From contig JAHBZE010000001.1 in the NCBI GenBank assembly GCA_019635585.1, forward strand, positions 186,001-250,000: 64,000 nt of DNA, read 5' to 3'. Both the position numbers and the translations under genes were made by a program. The first letter of the stretch is position 1. Every line of letters begins with the position of its first letter. Below, one piece after another: positions 26,805 to 36,214 of this stretch. Below the pieces are notes generated by a model. It was given only the letters and a program-made list of their open reading frames with translations, searched no databases and was not told the origin of the DNA. Source of the stretch: Xanthobacteraceae bacterium. Its GTDB lineage: Bacteria; Pseudomonadota; Alphaproteobacteria; Rhizobiales; Xanthobacteraceae.

Positions 26805-28475
26805 TTAAGCGCGGCTTTTCCGTTTCGGCGGTGCAGCTCCCTCGTCTTCGAGCAGCTTTTCCAACGCCTCTATGCGGTCCGCTTCCTTCGGCGGCTTGTC
26901 CCAACGCAGACGGCTGATCCGGGGAAAGCGCATGGCGACCCCGGACTTGTGGCGGGAGGAACGCGCGAGTCCTTCGAATGCGACTTCGAATACCAGGCCT
27001 TCGTTCGGCTCATGCACGACTTCGCGCACCGGACCGAATTTATTGAGCGTATTGCGACGGACGAAGCGGTCGATCTGCTGCAATTCCTCGTCGGTGAAAC
27101 CGAAGTAAGCCTTGCCGACCGGAACGAGTTGTTCGCCATCGTCACCATTGGTCCAGACGCCGAATGTATAGTCGGAATAGAACGACGAGCGCTTGCCGTG
27201 ACCGCGCTGCGCATACATCAGCACCGCGTCGATCACCTTCGGATCGCGCTTCCATTTCCACCATTGGCCCTTGGGCCGTCCCGGCTGATAGACGGAATCG
27301 CCGCGCTTGATCATCACGCCTTCCACCGCGCCGGCGTCCTCGCCCGCGCCGTGCCGCGCGGGCTCCGCCCGCGCGCTCGCGAGTTCATCCCAACTGCCGA
27401 ACGAAATCATCGGCGAAAGATCGACGCGGCTATCTTTCAGCTTATTCACGAATTTATCGAGCCGCTTGCGGCGTTCCAGAAACGGCAGATGCCGCAAGTC
27501 CTCGCCATCTTCCGACAAGAGATCGTAAGCGCGAATGTGCGCAGGAAACTCCTGAAGCAACTGTGACGAAACCGCCTTTCGATTGAGACGCTGTTGCAGC
27601 ACATTGAAACTTTGCACGCGCCCTTCACGCAGGATCAGCAACTCGCCGTCGATGACGCCGTCCCGCTGAAATGCGGAAATGAGATCGGGAAAGCTCTTCG
27701 TGATTTCCTCGCCGGTTCGCGAGTAAAGCCGCGTCACGCGCTTTCCGGATTTATCGAGACCGCTTGCTGCCTGCATGCGAATGCCGTCCCATTTCCACTC
27801 GGCGACAAACTCTTTCGGATCGAGCTTTTCAAAATCGCTTGCCTCGATTGCGTGCGCGAGCATGACGGGGCGGAACTGAACCGGGTTATTCGACTCCGGC
27901 GCATCACCCTCGCCTTCGAGCCACGCGAGAAGTTTTTCATAAGGGGGCTCGAGACCCGGCCACACCAGTTCGACTTCGGTCACGTCGTGTGGACCGAGTG
28001 CCGCGGCGGCAGTTTTCGCGAGCCGTGCCGAGACACCGATCCGCATGCCGCCGGTTACGAGCTTCAGAAGCGCCCAGCGGCCTCTCTCGTCCAGTGCATC
28101 GAGCCAGCGCACGAGTTGCCCCGGTAGTTCCAGCTTGCCGAGCGCGCCGAGCGTCTCGACGATTTCGGAAAGCGTCGGCACGTCGTTGCGGCCCTTTACT
28201 TCCTTCGCGGGCCAGAGCAGCGCAATCGTTTCCGAAAGATCGCCGACGTAGTCGTAACTCAGAGCGAACAGTTCCGGATCGACGCGATCCGAGATCAGGC
28301 CGCGCAACAACGCGGGCTTTGCATATTTGAAGGAGAGCGCGCCCGTGAACGCCGCCAGCGCGTAACCTCGGCTCGGATCGGGCGTCGTGCGGAGATAGTC
28401 AGCGATCAGCTTGATCTTGTTGTTGCGCCCCGGCTCATAGGCGAGACGGTCGAGCAGTTCGGCGAAACGGTTCAT
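26805..28475 (-). CDS. ATP-dependent DNA ligase of the ligase-associated repair locus
   Basis: A 556-residue ATP-dependent DNA ligase. The nucleotidyl-transfer lysine is in AEWKWDGIRMQ (motif I). VIDGELL, EGVMIKR and WWKWKRDP are later motifs, followed by an OB-fold C-terminus. The N-terminal 200 residues are the helical DNA-binding domain found in LigB-like bacterial ligases. The partner exonuclease gene lies immediately upstream with an ATGA overlap, and the helicase and phosphoesterase of the same system are divergent. Such sets are linked to survival of DNA crosslinks and damage. Confidence 0.92.
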   Translation of the reverse strand: MNRFAELLDRLAYEPGRNNKIKLIADYLRTTPDPSRGYALAAFTGALSFKYAKPALLRGLISDRVDPELFALSYDYVGDLSETIALLWPAKEVKGRNDVPTLSEIVETLGALGKLELPGQLVRWLDALDERGRWALLKLVTGGMRIGVSARLAKTAAAALGPHDVTEVELVWPGLEPPYEKLLAWLEGEGDAPESNNPVQFRPVMLAHAIEASDFEKLDPKEFVAEWKWDGIRMQAASGLDKSGKRVTRLYSRTGEEITKSFPDLISAFQRDGVIDGELLILREGRVQSFNVLQQRLNRKAVSSQLLQEFPAHIRAYDLLSEDGEDLRHLPFLERRKRLDKFVNKLKDSRVDLSPMISFGSWDELASARAEPARHGAGEDAGAVEGVMIKRGDSVYQPGRPKGQWWKWKRDPKVIDAVLMYAQRGHGKRSSFYSDYTFGVWTNGDDGEQLVPVGKAYFGFTDEELQQIDRFVRRNTLNKFGPVREVVHEPNEGLVFEVAFEGLARSSRHKSGVAMRFPRISRLRWDKPPKEADRIEALEKLLEDEGAAPPKRKSRA

Positions 28476-29512
28476 GCGCCAGCGTCCCCGGCCGTATCGA
28501 GCTTGTCTTCGCCGTCCTCGTCGCCGTAGCCCACGATGGCGAGCGGACGTGCTTTCAGACCTCTCGCTTTCGCCCAGTGGACGATGGCGTCTTCCTGCCC
28601 ATGCGTGACCCAGACTTCACCCGCGCCCGTCGCCGCGATGGTGTTCGTGAGTCCGTCCCAGTCGGCATGATCGGAGATCACGAGCGGCAGATGAATTTGT
28701 CCCTGACGCGCGCGCGCACGCACGCGCATCCAGCCGGAGGCGAAGCAGGTCACGGGATCGGAGAAGCGGCGCGACCATAGATCGGTCATGGATGACGGCG
28801 GGCAGACCACGATTTGCCCGGCAAGTTCCGCCTTCTTCGCACCCTTCACGAGTTCGACCGGCCCGAGCGGAATGCCGCGTTCCTCATAATAGGCCGTGAT
28901 TTTTTCCAGCGCGCCGTGGATATAGACCGGTTTTTCATAGCCAGCCTCGCGGATCAGCGCGATCACACGCTGCGCCTTCCCCAGCGAATAGGCGCCGACG
29001 AGATGCGCGCGCTCCGGAAAGAGCTTCACACTCTCAAGCAGCTTTTGGACTTCCTTGGCAGCGTATGGATGACGAAACACCGGAAGCCCGAAGGTCGCTT
29101 CCGAAATGAACACATCGCACGGGACGAGTTCGAACGGCGCGCAGGTCGGGTCGGCTGCGTCTTTATAGTCGCCCGAGGCTACGATCCGGCAGCCGTTTGC
29201 TTCGACCGCGATCTGTGCGGAACCGAGCACATGGCCCGCCGGGTGAAACGTCACCTTCACCCCGTCGAGGGTGAGCGTTTCGCCATAGCGAATTTCCTGC
29301 ACGGAGCCCGCAAAGTTTTCGCCGTAACGCAGGCGCATGATGTCGAGCGTTTCGCGGGTCGCCAGCACATGCTTGTGTCCGGCACGCGCATGATCGGAAT
29401 GGGCATGCGTAATCAGCGCGCGGTCCACCGCCCGTGTCGGATCGATATGGAACTTCGCGGGTTTGCAGCAGACCCCGGAGGGCGTTGGCGTCAGCAGCTG
29501 TTCGGGGCGCAT
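28472..29512 (-). CDS. Ligase-associated DNA exonuclease (metallo-beta-lactamase/beta-CASP fold)
   Basis: A 346-residue nuclease of the metallo-beta-lactamase superfamily, related to SNM1/Artemis. The metal motif is ITHAHSDHA (HxHxDH), further ligands are in FHPAGHVLGSA and ASGDYKDA, and ISDHADW is the downstream beta-CASP-type motif. The start is ATG 29512. Its stop overlaps the ligase start (ATGA), so nuclease and ligase are made together, fitting an end-processing and sealing function. Confidence 0.9.
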   Translation of the reverse strand: MRPEQLLTPTPSGVCCKPAKFHIDPTRAVDRALITHAHSDHARAGHKHVLATRETLDIMRLRYGENFAGSVQEIRYGETLTLDGVKVTFHPAGHVLGSAQIAVEANGCRIVASGDYKDAADPTCAPFELVPCDVFISEATFGLPVFRHPYAAKEVQKLLESVKLFPERAHLVGAYSLGKAQRVIALIREAGYEKPVYIHGALEKITAYYEERGIPLGPVELVKGAKKAELAGQIVVCPPSSMTDLWSRRFSDPVTCFASGWMRVRARARQGQIHLPLVISDHADWDGLTNTIAATGAGEVWVTHGQEDAIVHWAKARGLKARPLAIVGYGDEDGEDKLDTAGDAGA

Positions 29513-29599
29513 GGCGGGAAAATAGGGATCGGCCCCGCGAAATGCGAGCCGCGACAGCCATAGCTTAGGCGCGGGATCGCGCTTATCTCTGTGATCTCC

Positions 29600-32206
29600 A
29601 TGGCCGCGATCATGCCCGATAACCCGCTTTTGCCCGACCGGTTCAAACGGTGGTTCGCGAGCCACGGCTGGCAGCCGCATGCGCATCAGCTTGCGCTGCT
29701 CGAAAAGGCGCGCGCCGCGCGCTCGTCGCTCCTGATCGCGCCGACTGGCGGCGGCAAGACGCTGGCCGGTTTCCTGCCGAGCCTGGTCGAGCTTTCGGAC
29801 CCCCCCGCAAGCCGTCCGAAGTTCTCTTCCACCGGACGAACGCTACGCCGGAGCCGCGGCCTGCACACATTATATCTGTCGCCGCTCAAGGCGCTGGCCG
29901 CCGATATCCGCCGCAACCTCGAGCGGCCGATCGGCGAGATGGGCTTGCCCATTACGGTCGAAATGCGGACCGGGGATACACCGCTCTCGGCCAGAACGCG
30001 GCAACGCCAGCGCCCGCCCGACATTCTTCTGACCACGCCTGAACAGCTTGCGCTGCTCCTCGCCTCGGCCGATGCGCCGTTCCTGTTCGGGGACCTCAAG
30101 CGCATCGTACTCGACGAATTGCACTCGCTGGTGATCTCGAAGCGGGGCGACCTGCTCTCGCTCGATCTGGCGCGGCTGAAAGCACTCGCGCCGAACGTGC
30201 AGTTCGTCGGACTCTCGGCGACCGTCGCCAATCCCGAAGAACTCTGCGACTTCCTCGTTCCGGTCGGCGCGCGCGCCGATCTCGTGCTCGCGCGCGAAGG
30301 TGCGGAACCGGACGTTTCGGTGCTCGACTTCGGCGCCGAGATGCCGTGGGCGGGACATTCCTCGCGTTATGCGCTCGCCGAAATCTATAAACTGATCGAG
30401 CGGCAGAAGATGACGCTCGTCTTCGTGAACACGCGCAGCCAGGCCGAAATGGTGTTTCGCGAACTCTGGAACATCAACGACAGCAATCTGGCAATCGCAC
30501 TCCATCATGGCTCGCTCGATGCGACCCGCCGGCGCAAGGTGGAAGCCGCCATGGGTGCGGGCAAGCTGCGTGCGGTCGTCTGCACTTCCTCGCTCGACCT
30601 CGGGATCGATTGGGGCGACGTCGATCTCGTGATTCATGTAGGCGCGCCGAAGGGCATATCGCGGCTCCAGCAACGGATCGGTCGCGCCAACCACCGCATC
30701 GATGAGCCGTCGCGCGGCATACTGGTGCCGTCGAACCGCTTTGAAGTGCTCGAATGCCGCGCGGCAGTCGAAGCGCTCGCCCGGCGCACGCAAGACACCC
30801 CGCCCTTGCGAACCGGCGCGCTCGACGTTCTTTCCCAGCACATTTTCGGGATGGCCTGTGGCGGCGGTTTCAATGCGGACGAATTATATAAAGAAGTCAC
30901 CAGTGCTGCGCCCTACCGGAAACTCTCACGCAAGGATTTCGACGACGCGATCGATTTCGTAGCGACCGGCGGTTATGCGCTGCGCGTCTACGAGCGCTTC
31001 GCGCGCATCCGCAAGGGCGCCGATAATATCTGGCGCCTCACGCATCCGCGCTTCGCGCGCCAGTATCGCATGAATGTCGGCACCATCGTCGAGGCGGCGA
31101 TGCTGCGCGTTCGGCTGATCCGCGGGAGCAACAAGGCGCAGGAAAAGAGTTCGGTTGTTGCGCGGCGCGGCCGTGTACTCGGACAGGTCGAGGAGTATTT
31201 CGCCGAAAACCTCGCGCCCGGAGACACCTTCATCTTCGGCGGCGAGATCCTGAAGTTCGAAGGCATCAGCGAGAACGAGGTGCTGGTTTCGCGAACGAAA
31301 TCCAGCGATCCGAAAGTTCCCGCGTATGACGGCGGCAAGTTTCCGCTGTCGACGTTTCTCGCGGAAGGCGTGCGCAAGCTCATCGCCGAACCGGAGCATT
31401 GGCGCGTACTGCCCGCCGCCGTGCGGGACTGGCTGGAATTGCAGGAACTGCATTCCGAGCTGCCGCAGCCCGATAATTTGCTGGTAGAAACTTTCTGGCG
31501 TGGAGGACGGAATTATCTCGTCTGCTATCCGTTCGAAGGAAGGCTTGCACACCAGACGCTCGGCATGCTGCTCACGCGGCGGCTGGAGCGCGCGAAACTC
31601 CGCCCGCTCGGTTTCGTCGCGACCGAATACTCGCTGGCTGTCCGGTGCCTCGGCGACATCGACGGCGCGATCGCAGCGGGTGTGCTTTCGCTCGACGACT
31701 TATTCAGCGAGGGCATTCTCGGCGATGATCTCGAAGCGTGGCTCGCCGAAACCGCGCTGATGAAGCGCTCGTTCCGCAACTGCGCGCTGATTTCAGGACT
31801 GGTAGAACGGCGTTTTCCCGGCATGGAAAAGACTGGCCGGCAGGTCACGATTTCCACCGACCTGCTCTACGACGTGTTGCGTAAGCACGAACCCGATCAT
31901 TTGCTCATGCGCGCGGCACGCGCCGATGCCGCTACCGGCCTGCTCGACATTCGCCGTCTCGGGCAAATGCTGGCTCGCGTCAAAGGCCGAATCGCGCATA
32001 GATCGCTGGATCGCGTTTCGCCGCTCGCGGTTCCGGTGATGCTGGAGATCGGGCGCGAAACGGTTTATGGCGAAGGGGCCGACGCGCTTCTCTCGGAAGC
32101 GGCCGAGGACCTGATCCGGGAAGCGACGTCCGATGCGGAACCTGAACGTCCGGCAAAACCTGCGGGCACTCGAACTCGTCTTCGGCGGCGAGCGGTTCCT
32201 CGCTGA
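29600..32206 (+). CDS. Ligase-associated Lhr-type DEXH helicase
   Basis: An 868-residue superfamily 2 helicase of the Lhr-core type. Walker A is APTGGGKT, the DEXH box is VLDELHS, motif III is GLSATVAN, and motif VI is in QQRIGRANHR. The Lhr winged-helix and C-terminal domains follow. The start could be ATG 29600 or an upstream GTG at 29591; neither has a strong ribosome site. It is divergent from the exonuclease-ligase pair across about 90 bp, and its 3' end overlaps the phosphoesterase gene by 74 bp. It is a 3'-5' translocase in characterised members. Confidence 0.9.
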   Translation: MAAIMPDNPLLPDRFKRWFASHGWQPHAHQLALLEKARAARSSLLIAPTGGGKTLAGFLPSLVELSDPPASRPKFSSTGRTLRRSRGLHTLYLSPLKALAADIRRNLERPIGEMGLPITVEMRTGDTPLSARTRQRQRPPDILLTTPEQLALLLASADAPFLFGDLKRIVLDELHSLVISKRGDLLSLDLARLKALAPNVQFVGLSATVANPEELCDFLVPVGARADLVLAREGAEPDVSVLDFGAEMPWAGHSSRYALAEIYKLIERQKMTLVFVNTRSQAEMVFRELWNINDSNLAIALHHGSLDATRRRKVEAAMGAGKLRAVVCTSSLDLGIDWGDVDLVIHVGAPKGISRLQQRIGRANHRIDEPSRGILVPSNRFEVLECRAAVEALARRTQDTPPLRTGALDVLSQHIFGMACGGGFNADELYKEVTSAAPYRKLSRKDFDDAIDFVATGGYALRVYERFARIRKGADNIWRLTHPRFARQYRMNVGTIVEAAMLRVRLIRGSNKAQEKSSVVARRGRVLGQVEEYFAENLAPGDTFIFGGEILKFEGISENEVLVSRTKSSDPKVPAYDGGKFPLSTFLAEGVRKLIAEPEHWRVLPAAVRDWLELQELHSELPQPDNLLVETFWRGGRNYLVCYPFEGRLAHQTLGMLLTRRLERAKLRPLGFVATEYSLAVRCLGDIDGAIAAGVLSLDDLFSEGILGDDLEAWLAETALMKRSFRNCALISGLVERRFPGMEKTGRQVTISTDLLYDVLRKHEPDHLLMRAARADAATGLLDIRRLGQMLARVKGRIAHRSLDRVSPLAVPVMLEIGRETVYGEGADALLSEAAEDLIREATSDAEPERPAKPAGTRTRLRRRAVPR

Positions 32207-32834
32207 CTGCGCGGGCGTGCTGTATTGGCCGGCCGAACGCACCTTGATCGTTTCCGATCTGCACTTCGAAAAGGCGTCCTTCTTCGCCTCGCGCGGCGTG
32301 ATGCTGCCGCCCTACGACACCGCCGCGACGCTGGAGGCGCTGGCGCTGATGATCGCCGAATACGAGCCTGTGCGCGTGATCGCCCTCGGCGACAGCTTCC
32401 ACGACAGCGCGGGTGGCGCACGGCTTTCGCCGCAAAACCGCACTTTCCTGCTCTCGCTTCAAGCCGGCCGTGAATGGATCTGGATTACCGGAAATCACGA
32501 TCCGGAAAAGATCGAGGAAATCGGCGGCGAATTTCGCGAGAACTTCTCGCGCGGCGACGTCGTATTCCGGCACGAACCGGGCGACGGTGCATTCGAGATC
32601 GTGGGACACTTCCACCCGGTCGCACGGATTTCGGTCCGGGGCCGTTCGCTCCGCCGCCGCTGCTTCGCAAGCTCGGACCGGAAACTGGTACTCCCGGCAT
32701 TCGGCTCGCTCACCGGCGGCTTCAACATCCGAGATGTGGTTTTCTCGACATTTATGGGCGGCGATTTCTCCGCGCATATGTTGGGCACCGAACAGGTCTT
32801 CTCGTTTTCCGCGATGAATTGCGTGCCGGATTGA
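32133..32834 (+). CDS. pdeM: Ligase-associated metallophosphoesterase
   Basis: A 233-residue calcineurin-like phosphoesterase. The metal-binding motifs are SDLHFEK, ALGDSFHD, ITGNHDPE and GHFHP. In the ligase-associated DNA damage system this protein is the fourth member, encoded after the helicase. The start lies inside the helicase gene (74-bp overlap in another frame), indicating tight coupling. Known relatives hydrolyse phosphodiesters with Mn; the substrate in vivo is unclear. Confidence 0.88.
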   Translation: MRNLNVRQNLRALELVFGGERFLADCAGVLYWPAERTLIVSDLHFEKASFFASRGVMLPPYDTAATLEALALMIAEYEPVRVIALGDSFHDSAGGARLSPQNRTFLLSLQAGREWIWITGNHDPEKIEEIGGEFRENFSRGDVVFRHEPGDGAFEIVGHFHPVARISVRGRSLRRRCFASSDRKLVLPAFGSLTGGFNIRDVVFSTFMGGDFSAHMLGTEQVFSFSAMNCVPD

Positions 32835-32858
32835 AGAAGGCGGTGATTTCCGCAGTCT

Positions 32859-33641
32859 TCACTGATCCGCGATCTCATGTAACACGCGGCGATCCAGAAT
32901 CCGCATCTGGCGGTTTGCGATCGAAACACATTTCTCGGCGCGCAGGCGCGTTAGGATTTTGCAGACGTGGACAGTAGTGAGACCCGTCGCGTCGGCAATG
33001 TGTTGCTGGCGTAAGGGAAATGCAAACGCCTCCGCCGTGCTTTCGCCCCTACCCTGTGCGCGCGCCGACAGATGCAGGATCAGCCGCGCAATTCGCGCTT
33101 CCGCCGAACGGCGCGCGAGATCGAGATGCATCTGGTCGCTCGCCTCGCGCTCCTTCGCAAGCAGCTTGGATAGCAATGTGTTGCCGTCGGGATGTTTCCG
33201 GAGCGCGGCCTGAAATTCACGGCGGTTGAACTTGCGGCAATAGACTTCGGAAACCGCCTCGATCGCGCGGCCGCTGCACGACTCGAAGACGAAGTTGACC
33301 GAAGCGATCTCACCCGCGAGCAGAATGGAAAGTATGCGCCGCTTGCCGCTCGGCGCGACGATTGCCGAAGCTGCCCATCCGGTACAGATGACCGGAACGA
33401 TGTCGGCCACTTCGCGCTGATGGACGATGGGACGCCGCGCGGGAAAATACTGTCCGGTCGATACAACATCGCCCGCGGTTACCCGGTGACGCCCGGCGGC
33501 GCGGTTTGGGCTGAAACCCGCACAGGCGCCAATTTCTCGCGCGATACAGCCCGAACAGGTCGGGAGGTAATTACTTCCGGTAAGGCGGCCCTCGGATACC
33601 GAAACCCGCTGGGAAATCCCTAAAGTCTCGACGGTTTCCAA
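32859..33641 (-). CDS. Crp/Fnr-family regulator with N-terminal cysteine cluster
   Basis: A 260-residue Crp/Fnr protein. The N-terminus carries CSGCIAREIGAC, a C-x2-C-x7-C group like that binding the oxygen-labile cluster in FnrN, with further cysteines in VICTG, FESCSG and VYCRKF that could supply a fourth ligand. The C-terminal helix-turn-helix reads HIADATGLTTVHVCKILTRL, which differs from the ETVSR recognition helix of FNR/FixK, so it probably reads another site. The start is a TTG at 33641 with GGAG 8 nt before it; no ATG or GTG is available upstream before a stop. It converges on the phosphoesterase gene. Confidence 0.75.
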   Translation of the reverse strand: METVETLGISQRVSVSEGRLTGSNYLPTCSGCIAREIGACAGFSPNRAAGRHRVTAGDVVSTGQYFPARRPIVHQREVADIVPVICTGWAASAIVAPSGKRRILSILLAGEIASVNFVFESCSGRAIEAVSEVYCRKFNRREFQAALRKHPDGNTLLSKLLAKEREASDQMHLDLARRSAEARIARLILHLSARAQGRGESTAEAFAFPLRQQHIADATGLTTVHVCKILTRLRAEKCVSIANRQMRILDRRVLHEIADQ

Positions 33642-33672
33642 CTGGCGAGCTCCGAATCGAATAATCGCTTAG

Positions 33673-33687
33673 GTTGTATAATACAAC
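33673..33687. promoter_or_regulatory. Perfect dyad GTTGTATaATACAAC
   Basis: A 15-bp inverted repeat (7-bp arms, one central base) sits in the 54-bp gap between the end of the atzF-like gene and the start of the Crp/Fnr gene. The TTGTAT half-site is typical of GntR (FCD/FadR) operators and recurs in the dyad before the binding-protein gene at 43.7 kb. It also contains TATAAT on the plus strand. Possible operator for the GntR regulator at 35.5-36.2 kb. Confidence 0.4.
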
Positions 33688-33695
33688 TAAAACGA

Positions 33696-35504
33696 TTAAC
33701 GAAATGATGGATACACGCTCTTGCTCTGTGAGGCCATGAAGCCGCGCCAGCCGCCATGGACCGAGATGTCCTCGGCGCTCCGCGTTGCCTCGGCCTCGAC
33801 CAGAAAGCACTTCACGACGGCTCCGTCCTCGAAAGTAACGGTCCCGATCGAAAGCGGCGCAGGCACGGCTGATATAAAGGAGCCAAAGGCACTCGCCGGA
33901 ATGGCCCAGATCTCGGTTTCGATTGCGGCACCCCCGCCTCTGCCGACGCGCAAAAGTCCGGGCCGCAACGGCGGAGAGCCGTTCAGCAGGAACAACCGGT
34001 AATCCGGCGTCGTACGAACAGCGCGGAGAAACCGCGCGCCGAGCGAAGTCAGTTCGCGGTTCAGCGCCATCCCCGACATGTGCGCACCGACGACGGCTAT
34101 TTCCATCTCATCCGCGGCACACCGCGCAACCGGCGCCGGCTCAGACTGAGGAATCTTGCGCGCACCGAGCGGCAGGCCCGACATTGCATGGATCGCGCGC
34201 CCGATCGGCAAGAGTTTCGCGTCTTCGCCGGCGCGCGCGAGCAAGGTAATGCCATAAGGCGTGCCGTTATCCGCAAATACCGTTGGCACCGCGAGCCCGG
34301 ACATATCCATCAAGTTCACAAAATTGGTGTAGGTGCCGAGGTTCGCGTTCAGGCGTATCGGATCGTTTGCCAGTTCCGCGACGGTGTAAGCGGCCGGAAC
34401 GGTCGGCACCATCAAAGCGTCAACCTGCGCCATGATTTTGCGCGCGAGCGCTCTCAACTCCTGCATCCGATAGAAGGCGCGGAACGCATCGACAGTGCTG
34501 AGTTTGCTGCCACCTGTGATGATCTCTAGCGTTACCGGATATATGTCCTCCGGATGCGCGTTGATGAAGTCCCCAACTGCGGCAGTGCGTTCCGCAACCC
34601 ATGGACCCTCATAAAGCAACCGTGCTGCTTCGAGCATCGCCGAAATGTCGAGTTCGATAATTTTCGCGCCGATCGCGCGTGCAAGTTCGATCGACTGCGA
34701 GAACGCGGCTTCCGATCGCTTGTCGCCAAAGAATTTTCGGTCCTCCGCTCTGGGAACACTGATGACAAGCGACGGCGGAAGCGCACCGGGCTCGCCGAGC
34801 CGATAGGAGCGCGAGAACGAATCCGTCTCGTCGAAGCCTGCAATTGCGCGTAGCGCTTCCCATGCATCGCCCGTGGTCAGAGAAAAGATCGACACGCAAT
34901 CCAGCGAGCGACATGCCGGCACAACGCCGGACGTCGAAATCATGCCAAGGCTCGGCTTCAATCCGACGATGTTATTCAGCCCTGCCGGAACGCGGCCTGA
35001 ACCCGCCGTATCCGTGCCGAGTGCGAGCGGCACGAGACCCGCGCTTACTGCTACGGCAGAGCCCGAACTGGAGCCGCCCGGTATCAAGGCCGGATTGAAC
35101 GGATTGCGCGGCACGCCATAAGGCGAGCGCACACCAACCAATCCGGTCGCGAACTGATCGAGATTGGTCTTGCCGACGATCACGGCACCCGCCGCACGCA
35201 GTCTTGCAACCGCGGCCGCATCTTTCTTGGGCGCATAGGAATACGCCGGACAGGCCGCCGTGGTAGCAAAGCCAAGCACGTCGATGTTGTCCTTGACCGC
35301 GACCGGGACACCACAAAGCGGCAGCGCCGGATTTTCCGCTGTTTCGCGTGCCTGCGTAAACAGCGTGTCTTCGTCGGCGAGCGAAATAAAGATCGCCGGA
35401 TCGTCGTGCTCGCGAATGCGCCGGAGGCATTCGAGCGCAGTCTGCTCGGGCTTTGCCGAACCGTCCCGATGTGCCGCTACGATTTCGCTGACCGTTGCTT
35501 TCAA
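33696..35504 (-). CDS. atzF: Allophanate hydrolase (amidase plus C-terminal domain)
   Basis: A 602-residue amidase-signature enzyme. The Ser-cisSer-Lys elements are VAVKDNID (Lys) and GGSSSGSA. After about residue 440 comes a second domain (VVGAHMSGMALNREL, then FEDGAVVKCFLVEAEA) characteristic of allophanate hydrolases of the AtzF/DUR1,2 type, in which it decarboxylates the amidase product. The overall reaction turns allophanate into ammonia and CO2. The start is TTG 35504 with AAGGTG upstream. It is the distal gene of the transporter-AtzGEH operon, 9 bp after the GntR gene. Confidence 0.88.
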   Translation of the reverse strand: MKATVSEIVAAHRDGSAKPEQTALECLRRIREHDDPAIFISLADEDTLFTQARETAENPALPLCGVPVAVKDNIDVLGFATTAACPAYSYAPKKDAAAVARLRAAGAVIVGKTNLDQFATGLVGVRSPYGVPRNPFNPALIPGGSSSGSAVAVSAGLVPLALGTDTAGSGRVPAGLNNIVGLKPSLGMISTSGVVPACRSLDCVSIFSLTTGDAWEALRAIAGFDETDSFSRSYRLGEPGALPPSLVISVPRAEDRKFFGDKRSEAAFSQSIELARAIGAKIIELDISAMLEAARLLYEGPWVAERTAAVGDFINAHPEDIYPVTLEIITGGSKLSTVDAFRAFYRMQELRALARKIMAQVDALMVPTVPAAYTVAELANDPIRLNANLGTYTNFVNLMDMSGLAVPTVFADNGTPYGITLLARAGEDAKLLPIGRAIHAMSGLPLGARKIPQSEPAPVARCAADEMEIAVVGAHMSGMALNRELTSLGARFLRAVRTTPDYRLFLLNGSPPLRPGLLRVGRGGGAAIETEIWAIPASAFGSFISAVPAPLSIGTVTFEDGAVVKCFLVEAEATRSAEDISVHGGWRGFMASQSKSVYPSFR

Positions 35505-35513
35505 CTTTCACCT

Positions 35514-36212
35514 TTATGACGCGTCGGCCGCGAGCGAGCGCAGATAAGCCTCGTATTCGTCGAACACGGTCATGATGTGTGCGCGCATAGCTTTCTGCGC
35601 GGCAGCGGCATCCGCGCGCAGGATCGCAACGACCACGCGGTCGTGTTCGTCATGCGACTTCGCGAGGCGGCCAAGATTACGGAATTGCGCGCGGCGGAAT
35701 GGCTGCACGCGAATTCGCGTCGAGGTCGTCAACTCCGCGAGATATACGTTATGCGCACCCGAATAGACCGTGCCGTGAAAAAGTTGGTTCGTTTCATGAT
35801 AATTCTGCGGGTCGCCGTCGCGAATGAGAAGCCGAAGCTCTTCGTGCACCTGCTCAAGTCCTTTTCGTTCCTCCGCTGTCATGCGTTCGGCGGCATAGTA
35901 GGCGCAGAGCCCTTCGAGCTCGGCCATCGCCTCGAACATGCCGATCAATACTTCGTGGCCCGGTCGCGCGACGAGCGCCGCACGATGCGGCTTTGCATCG
36001 ACGAGACCGCTTGCGGCGAGTTGACGGATCGCCTCCCGTACCGGCGTGCGCGACACATGAAAGCGCGCGGCGACTGCCGTTTCGTCGAGCGTCGCGCCCG
36101 GTGCGATCTTTCCGCGAACGATTTCATCGGCAAGAATTTGGCGCAGTTCGTCCGCCCGCGTCAGGCGAATCGGCTGGCTGCTTTCTGTTTCCTGCTTGCG
36201 AACGTTCGCCAT
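35514..36212 (-). CDS. GntR-family (FCD/FadR-type) regulator
   Basis: A 232-residue regulator: an N-terminal winged helix (ETAVAARFHVSRTPVREAIRQL) and an all-helical FCD ligand domain with metal-site histidines (for example ETNQLFHGTVY and HDEHDRVV). It is embedded in the operon between the AtzH-like and AtzF-like genes with 2- and 9-bp gaps, so it would autoregulate with the pathway. Dyads containing TTGTAT at 43.7 kb (operon promoter) and 33.68 kb (operon end) are candidate binding sites. The ligand may be a biuret/allophanate-type metabolite. Confidence 0.85.
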   Translation of the reverse strand: MANVRKQETESSQPIRLTRADELRQILADEIVRGKIAPGATLDETAVAARFHVSRTPVREAIRQLAASGLVDAKPHRAALVARPGHEVLIGMFEAMAELEGLCAYYAAERMTAEERKGLEQVHEELRLLIRDGDPQNYHETNQLFHGTVYSGAHNVYLAELTTSTRIRVQPFRRAQFRNLGRLAKSHDEHDRVVVAILRADAAAAQKAMRAHIMTVFDEYEAYLRSLAADAS

Positions 36213-36214
36213 GA

